Positions 58,150-64,000 of a DNA stretch of 64,000 nt are shown here, piece by piece. Below the pieces are notes generated by a model that did no database searches, was not told where the DNA came from, and was given only the letters and a program-made list of their open reading frames with translations. Numbering within the stretch: position 1 is the first letter of the stretch; each line of letters starts with the position of its first letter. The position numbers were made by a program, and so were the translations under genes. This stretch comes from Phytophthora quininea (lineage: Eukaryota; Oomycota; Peronosporomycetes; Peronosporales; Peronosporaceae), in the NCBI GenBank assembly GCA_011947345.1, contig JAAVTG010000584.1, forward strand, positions 248,001 through 312,000, written 5' to 3'.

Positions 58150-61100
58150 TGTTTCCCCAGGATCGGCCTCGGCGATTCCAGAAAGTCTGTTCCGGAGTTC
58201 GTCGGGCAGGTCTTCAAGCGCACCTTGGCGAGCGAGTTTTTCCATGTTCTTCAGCACCTTCAGCTCTTCGCAGGCTTCAACACGGTGGTAGAGTACACAA
58301 ACGATGCACGGCTTCACCCAACAGCGACGTGCTGGATGTCCCTCTCGATCCGCATTGGTCACATATCATGTCTTTCCAGCAGTTGTCGGTCGTATGTCCC
58401 CGACCTTGACAGTTGCTCCAGACTTCATCCCGGGACGGGTTGTCCCGACGCGGGGTGTCTGGCCCTGTCGGGCGGGACGGGAATCTTGACGCAACCTAGA
58501 CTGCTCCCACGGAGATCGCCATCCTGCGTTCTCCATTGCGCGGTACACCATCTGGTCGAACTCGTCCTCCCCGACGCTCGGACCCGGGTCTCGGGCGGAT
58601 CCCGAGTCCGGAGTTGGCGCTTCATCACCATCGGGCGGATCCGAGAACGTCACGTGATGCTCCTCATCGAGATCGGGTACAGAACTCGCACTCTGAGTCA
58701 CAAAGGCATGCTTCGTGTTCTTGTGTCTGTAGCGATCTCGGTTGAGATTGTCACCACGAAAATCGCGCCCGGGACGCGGTGGTTCTTCATCGTAGCCTTC
58801 CTCTCTCCACACATCGTCGTGTCGGCGTATGGCGTGTTCTACATCCTTGACTCTCTGGAAGCGTTGGCCTTGCAGCGCGATCTTCACTTCTTTGTCTGTC
58901 AGCTTTTTGATGAATCTTCGAATGTGCCGCTCTCTCGATGAGGCCTTGCTCTGGAACGGGATGCCGGCTTTAATACCTACCGCATTGAGACGATAGAAGA
59001 ATTCCAGCGCAGTCTCTCCAGATTTCATGCGCATCGTGTAATATCGTTCTGCATACGTCCCCGGGCCCGGCAATACCTTCTCCGAAACTGCCTCTTCAAC
59101 TCCCTCCAACTAGTGCGAACCCGTTTTGGGAGCTGAGTGAACCAGTCTCTGAGTGTCACCGGCAGCCGATTCCGGAGTTGGCGGATCCTCATCGCCTCGT
59201 TCCATACACCTTGCATAGCGATGTCCTTGAAACGTTCCCACCACCCAACACGGTCTTCCAAGGAAGCATTCTGGTTGAACACTTCGACTGCATTGAAGTT
59301 GATAAAGGTCGATAACTCCAAACCGTCCGGTCACCTCCAGTCTGGGACGCCACTACGCCTGTGTTTCCGTCGATGCTGCTGTCCGAGTCACTCGAACTAG
59401 GATCATCTCCGTCGGCTCGGTCGTCTCCGGAACTGGAGTTGGGATCAGAATCAGGATCAGAATCAGATGGAGGACCTAATCCCCTCTTGGACTTCCTAGT
59501 ACCAGATGTTTTGTCGCCCTTCTTGGACGAGCATGCAGCCTGCTTCGTCGACGCGGAATCTGAGGTCTTCATGGCTCCAGGAACTGGCACCTCCGTCTTC
59601 ACTGTATGTCCCCCACTGCGCCCTGCTCCGTCTTGATCGCTGGCGACGCATGCACGCCTTGCGCGGGGGCAGAGGTCGTTGCGTGCGTCGACCGGGCTGG
59701 CCAGTTGCGGAATCAGGGGTCGGTGTTGCACGAGCCCCTGAACTTGGAACAATGTCGCACGAAGGTCGCGGATTTGACTGATCTGAAACTTCTGGAGGGT
59801 CGGCGCCGCTTCGCGTTCGACTTCTCGCTCACGTTGGACAGACGCCATTTGAGCCGACAGTCCTTGCGTGACTTCTTCGACCCACTGAGCGCGCTCAGCT
59901 TCGGCGCGCGATTCCCGAGCTGTCTCGGCCTTCTTCCACTGATCTTCGAACTGCGCATTCAGACGTTCGCGTTCCCGCTGCAGAATCTCTTCGACATCCT
60001 GGACCCCGGGTGACGGCTCCGGTTTGAGGGCGGTAGACTCCTGGGCCTGTCGGGCGCGCTGTTCTGCGGCCCGGATTTGGTCCGCCAGTTCCCGTTGCCG
60101 GGTTTGGTCTGGTCCTGAAGACGACGCTGTTCGGCCTGTGCAGTCAGTCTCTGACGTTGCAGTGCCTCCGACTCGGCGCGCTCTGCATCAGCTCGGGCTC
60201 GCTCGGCGTCGGCTTGAGCCTGTCGCTCCTGCCAACTCCGTTCGAACTTGACACGCATGGCTTCACGTTCCTGCCGCAAGACGACTTCTGGATCCACGTT
60301 CTGGGACACCGCGGGCTGGACCACAGGTGAAACTGGTTGCCGAGAAGCCAACAAGCTGCTCATGAACTGCTGCATCTGTCGACGCTGCTCATCCTGGAAC
60401 TGCTGTTGGCTCTCACGAGCCTGCTGACGTTCCAGCTCTGCGTCCTTCCGCATCTGCTCCATCTTCTCCTGCTCCTACCGCATCAAATTCAGTGCGATCT
60501 GGGACGACCCCGAGGCACGAGAAGTCTCTGAGCCATGGCGGGAGGTCCCTGAATGAGTAGACCTCCGAGACCGATGAGTGCGCTCAGAACGTGCGTCACC
60601 TCTAGTGCTCTCCGGGTAATCTCGGCGAGGCCTATCTTGTTCATCTGCCCTCTCTCCGCCGGGGCTGGATCCCGGACCCGTGACGCCTGCATGGGTTGGG
60701 TCCTCTGGAGCATTGTGAACCGGGACGTGCGAGGGCCGTGTGTCGTGATACACAGTACGAGTGAAGACACCTCCCATATCGCTCCCATCCGGTCCAGCAA
60801 TACCCCGAGCGGTCAACGCCCGGCCGGTTGGGACAGAGTACGACATATGTTCTCCCGCATCGTGACCTGTCGACATCAAGGACGACGATCCGGAACTATC
60901 CCCAGGAGTTCAGGAGCTGGGTCACGACTCGGAATCTCCCGTCGGGCCTACCGAGCTAGGGACTGGATCTGCCCTCGGGGTCAGCGTCTTTTGAGCACCC
61001 TCGCGTATTCCCAGACGGGCAATCCCTGCAACCAGGCTGGAGGCCCTGTCGACGGGTCAGCCGACATCGGTGACGCCTGAGTCAACGCCGTCTGGGACGG

Positions 61101-62422
61101 GTTGGCGGACGATTGAGTCTCAGCGTCTGAGGGCTCCTTGCTTCGCCTCGCTTGAAGGCCGCTGAAGGCAAACCTCGTTGCGAACTCGAAACTCAGAGTC
61201 TCAGCATCCTCAACGTCCATAGCTTCAGCCATCTCCTCGTCCCACGTGTTTTCGGTTGCTGGTGCAAGTGCTTCCTCAGTCTTGGCGTGCGTCGAAGATG
61301 CTTCCAAGATGAGAACAATCCGACGCTGGACACCTGCAATCAGCTTCCTCCACTCGATGAGTTCCGTCGCGAGATGATTCAGGACGACCCGGGCGAGACT
61401 CTTCACTGCCGGCTCGGGGAGCGCGGCCGCCTTTGTCTCTGACCACTCCGGAACCAGGTTCACGAACCTGAAACCAGCTCCAAAGGGCAAAGTCTGGCAC
61501 ACGGCGGTACACTCTCGAGCCGTGAACCGGTCCAAGTCAACCTGTATATCCACGACGTCATCGGCCAGACCCATGCTCCAACGATGCGGACTCAGAGTGC
61601 GGAGCCACGCAATGCCGCGCGCCCCTCCCAGCATATTGGACGTCAGGAAACTCTGAGTAGCCAACGCCTGCTCCAGCTACGGAGTCGAGTCCGGTCGGGG
61701 ATTCGGCCAAGTGAAGACCACGTTGTACGGGGTCACCACACCGGGGCATGGAGCTCCCAGTGCCTGACCTGGTCACCGACATAGACCTGTTCGGAGTCCT
61801 CCTCCGGGCTAGCGTGCGTCATCTCCACATCTGCCTCAGCGCGAGGCTGACTCGGACTTGGAGTCTGGACCTGCCCGATTTCTCGACGCGCCACAGCCTG
61901 ACTTGGAGTCGGCTCCACCGATTCCGAAACCGGCTCTGGACACGGCTGCAGTTCCGGGGACGACTGTACATCCTGGAGCCGAGATTTCTCTTCCACGAGA
62001 GCCAACGTCGAAATCGACGTATCAGCTCCCGTTCCCGTCGGAGGAGGGTCGGAACCCACTAACCCCGTCGGGGACTCCGCCATGACGGCGTCTTCCTGTG
62101 ACGCCTCAGCTGGCTTTGGACTCTCGCCCTCGGCCTGCTCCGCCTGAGCACTCTCTTCTCCAGCTCTGGATGCGGCACATCTGGACCCCCCAGACGACAC
62201 ACCAGGTGCGTCCGGATCTTCGGGTTCTGGATCGCCTTGATCCTGAGCCTCGGACTTCTGAGTCCTCAGACTTGCCTTCCGCCTTCGGTTGTCCCTCGTC
62301 AGCTGATCGAGGTCCTTGACTTCCTCCGGCGCTTGGCCTTGAACTCGACGTGACTGACGCGTCGCCTCACCGTGCCCTTCGTCCCCACGTCCCTCCTTCT
62401 TCTCTTCCGTTGCGCCCACCAT
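58135..62422 (-). pseudogene. gag: Element B gag (broken)
   Basis: ATG 62422 opens MVGATEEKKEGRGDEG and then EATRQSRRVQG, matching element A gag. The conserved block ARECTAVCQTLPFGAGFRF with LVPEW is at about 61520-61440. A coiled coil rich in Gln, Arg and Glu lies at about 60470-60030, after an in-frame stop near 60475. The Ser/Asp tract and capsid domain follow at 59560-58830 (DRVGWWERFKDIA, SGETALEFFYRLNAVGI, RHIRRFIKKLTDKEVKIAL). The zinc-knuckle end is REGHPARRC and CIVCVLYHRVEAC, and the stop is near 58138. Frame changes occur near 61700, 60960, 59960, 59330, 59080 and 58365. Unlike A, no stop separates the capsid region from the region before the knuckles. Confidence 0.75.
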
Positions 62423-62500
62423 AACTAGATCGTTAGGAGGCTAGCAACTGCAGTACTTGAAACCGGAACCAGTATAGATTCCCAAACCGGTAAAATCCCT

Positions 62501-62525
62501 GGTTCGAATCCGGGCACGCGCACCA
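62501..62525 (-). other. Primer-binding site of element B (extended tRNA match)
   Basis: On the plus strand GGTTCGAATCCGGGCACGCG continues CACCA. It reads as T-loop TTCGAAT, T-stem CCGGG, acceptor strand CACGCGC, discriminator A and CCA. CCTGG before the loop could pair with CCGGG. The site lies two bases from the LTR end, as in element A. Only 19 bases match in A, but here the match continues through the T-loop. It is not a tRNA gene because no D-arm, anticodon arm or 5' acceptor strand is present. Confidence 0.8.
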
Positions 62526-62527
62526 GC

Positions 62528-64000
62528 TGTGGCGAAGCTCGGTGAAAAACTTGCGCCCAGGGGTGTACAGTGGCGCGACCCGAATGAACTGGTCTGCGGG
62601 GGTAGCGGTTCCAGAAGGCCCTTGAGCAACCTAGAACCGTTGGCGTGTACCTTGTGTGCAATCCCTAAGGGTTCGAATCGCTGAACTCGACGACCAGGGA
62701 GGACACCTGCTCAGGATACAGGTAACGGGTAGGTTAGTACTGCAGTTCGGGAGTTCCCCGAACGCGCTTGCTACATAGAGCGGGTTAGAAGAGTTAGAAG
62801 GTAGCTTGTGGTCGCACTCCAGGACCACACAGCCAAACCTTGTACAAGATAACAATTAACAATATAGAGTTCGATACCGATATGCCGCCGCCACTTATTC
62901 TTTTGGACCCTCGGGTGGTGGGTCCTCGTCCAGGATCGATGGGGCGTATGCGGTTCGGGACACCTGGAAGGTCTCGAACACCCCGACGTTCGCGCACCAG
63001 CTCCTCGTGGAGCAACAGATACAGCACTCGGTTACAAAGCCTAGGTCAGTCGATTCACAACGCAGTTAGTGTCAACGCCCTGGTGGTCACTGCTATCCAG
63101 CCACACAAGACGGTCAGGTCAATATAAAATGGGTGACGCCCGGATGTACCGACAGCCCAACTAGGATATGGAATGGGTCGGGGTCAGTCCAGGAGCGATA
63201 CGCCCTCGAACTCCCCTTCCCAACTGGACTTGAACACGGGGAGTTCCACGCGAGGCTAGTCCCTAAGCCAAGGTGCCCTTAACGCCCAATGTGGCCTCCG
63301 CTTCCTCGGAGCACTTGAGCACTTGGGGGAAAATCGAACTCTGTTAAAATCTCATACAAACTAGCTATGCAATACTAAGTACGAATCTTGAACGATCTTC
63401 TGACAATATCTTGACTTGAATATGGACGGTGTAAGTGACTTGGTCCGACTATGGAGTCATCACTGGGTGCGCAATCCTGGAGCATCTCCATTGCTCAATG
63501 GGGGTCAAGTTTCCCAAACGGGGTGACCTCTCGCAACTTCAACTCCAGGCGCTCCACATCACTCGCACTGGGGATTGATTCTTCACTTGATGTCTGTATA
63601 GGGACTTCCACAACCTCATACATTCAGAATCACGGTTCAGGGATTGGCCATCCTGGAACGCGACTCTGCGTCCAGGATACCGAATCCGGTTCCAGGATTC
63701 TGGTGCATCGGGAATCCCTCTTCGTCAGGCGTAGTAACTTCTTGGAAACGTAATGTGTTGTGTAACACGTGCTTTGTTGGGGAGAGACTAGGTCTTGGGA
63801 GCCCTTAGCGTCACACTCATCGTGCGCTTTGGGGCCAAGGCTACACAAGTCACAGAGGGTGATCGTTTGTGATTTTCGCCCACTCTTGGGTACTTGTTGA
63901 CGGACGAGTGCGGTTTCGGACCGAGCCTCCTGTGCGTTTCGGGATGCTCCCTACTTTCGGAAGCCTGCGTCGGGAGTATCCTTGGTAAATCCCGCGCACA
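62528..64000 (-). repeat. Element B 5' LTR (partial, runs off the window)
   Basis: Its minus-strand end is CTTCGCCACA, the same as LTR A, preceded by CACTGTACACCCCTGGGCGC like CACTATACACCCTGGGCG in A. AATATAAAATGGGTGACGCC and CCCAACTAGGATATGG near 63122-63174 match LTR D. GTCCAGGATACC, TTCCAGGATTC and ATCCTGGAACGC near 63650-63700 show its own repeated motif. If it is as long as LTR A, about 240 bp lie beyond 64000. Confidence 0.75.

Larger units (their letters stand above)
54881..64000 (-). mobile_element. Element B: related Ty3/Gypsy element on the minus strand, truncated
   Basis: Minus-strand gag and pol, a primer-binding site and part of the 5' LTR are related to element A throughout. 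The left end stops inside the second RNase H (after MLESDYTGVV), where LTR C begins, so integrase, any antisense gene and the 3' LTR are missing. The right end leaves the window inside the 5' LTR. Divergence from A is considerable at protein level and catalytic residues are replaced, so B is older. Confidence 0.85.

Noticed and set aside
62440..62525. tRNA gene
   Set aside because: Only the T-arm, acceptor 3' strand and CCA are present, next to an LTR end. D-arm, anticodon arm and 5' acceptor strand are missing, so it is a primer-binding site.

Overview
The window looks like a gene-poor, transposon-packed stretch of an oomycete genome, most likely Peronosporales (Phytophthora or a downy mildew). 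This is inferred from element types only: PIF/Harbinger units with a convergent partner gene, a DIRS-type element with a tyrosine recombinase, Ty3/Gypsy elements with a second RNase H domain and antisense 3' genes, and one short spliceosomal intron. I see no clear host gene, rRNA or tRNA gene. Almost every coding region is frameshifted or stop-interrupted. Because alternative start codons are possible, ORF starts are approximate unless stated.

Layout. 1-2134: 3' end of a Ty3/Gypsy element (integrase, chromodomain, antisense ORF, polypurine tract, 183-bp LTR). 2348-4660: minus-strand hAT transposase relic. 4831-8822: truncated minus-strand LTR split by a 3.3-kb PIF/Harbinger-like element. 10562-11925: piggyBac-like relic with an intron. 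14201-18712: about 80-bp direct repeats enclosing a MULE transposase and a convergent Fe(II)/2-oxoglutarate oxygenase-zinc-finger gene. 19018-21272: second PIF/Harbinger unit. 21962-27206: DIRS-like element (gag, RT-RNase H, tyrosine recombinase). 30300-31870: minus-strand solo or truncated LTR. 31980-33170: Ty1/copia relic.

34773-52099 holds a complete long Ty3/Gypsy element (A): 1.7-kb LTRs, primer-binding site, gag, pol, and a 3.4-kb antisense gene between pol and the 3' LTR. 52100-54880 is the 3' end of a related element (C). 54881-64000 is a related minus-strand element (B), truncated on the left inside RNase H and leaving the window within its 5' LTR.

Three signals stand out. (1) Elements A, B, C and the solo LTRs each carry a subfamily-specific short motif scattered many times, and in A the motif runs through coding as well as non-coding DNA. 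(2) Antisense genes start within 15-80 bp of the 3' LTR in three elements. (3) A and B share a GTTAAAC heptamer and stem-loop at the gag/pol junction, a likely -1 frameshift signal. Motif accumulation plus an accessory gene recalls sequence-specific anti-silencing by VANDAL transposons; that link is a hypothesis.
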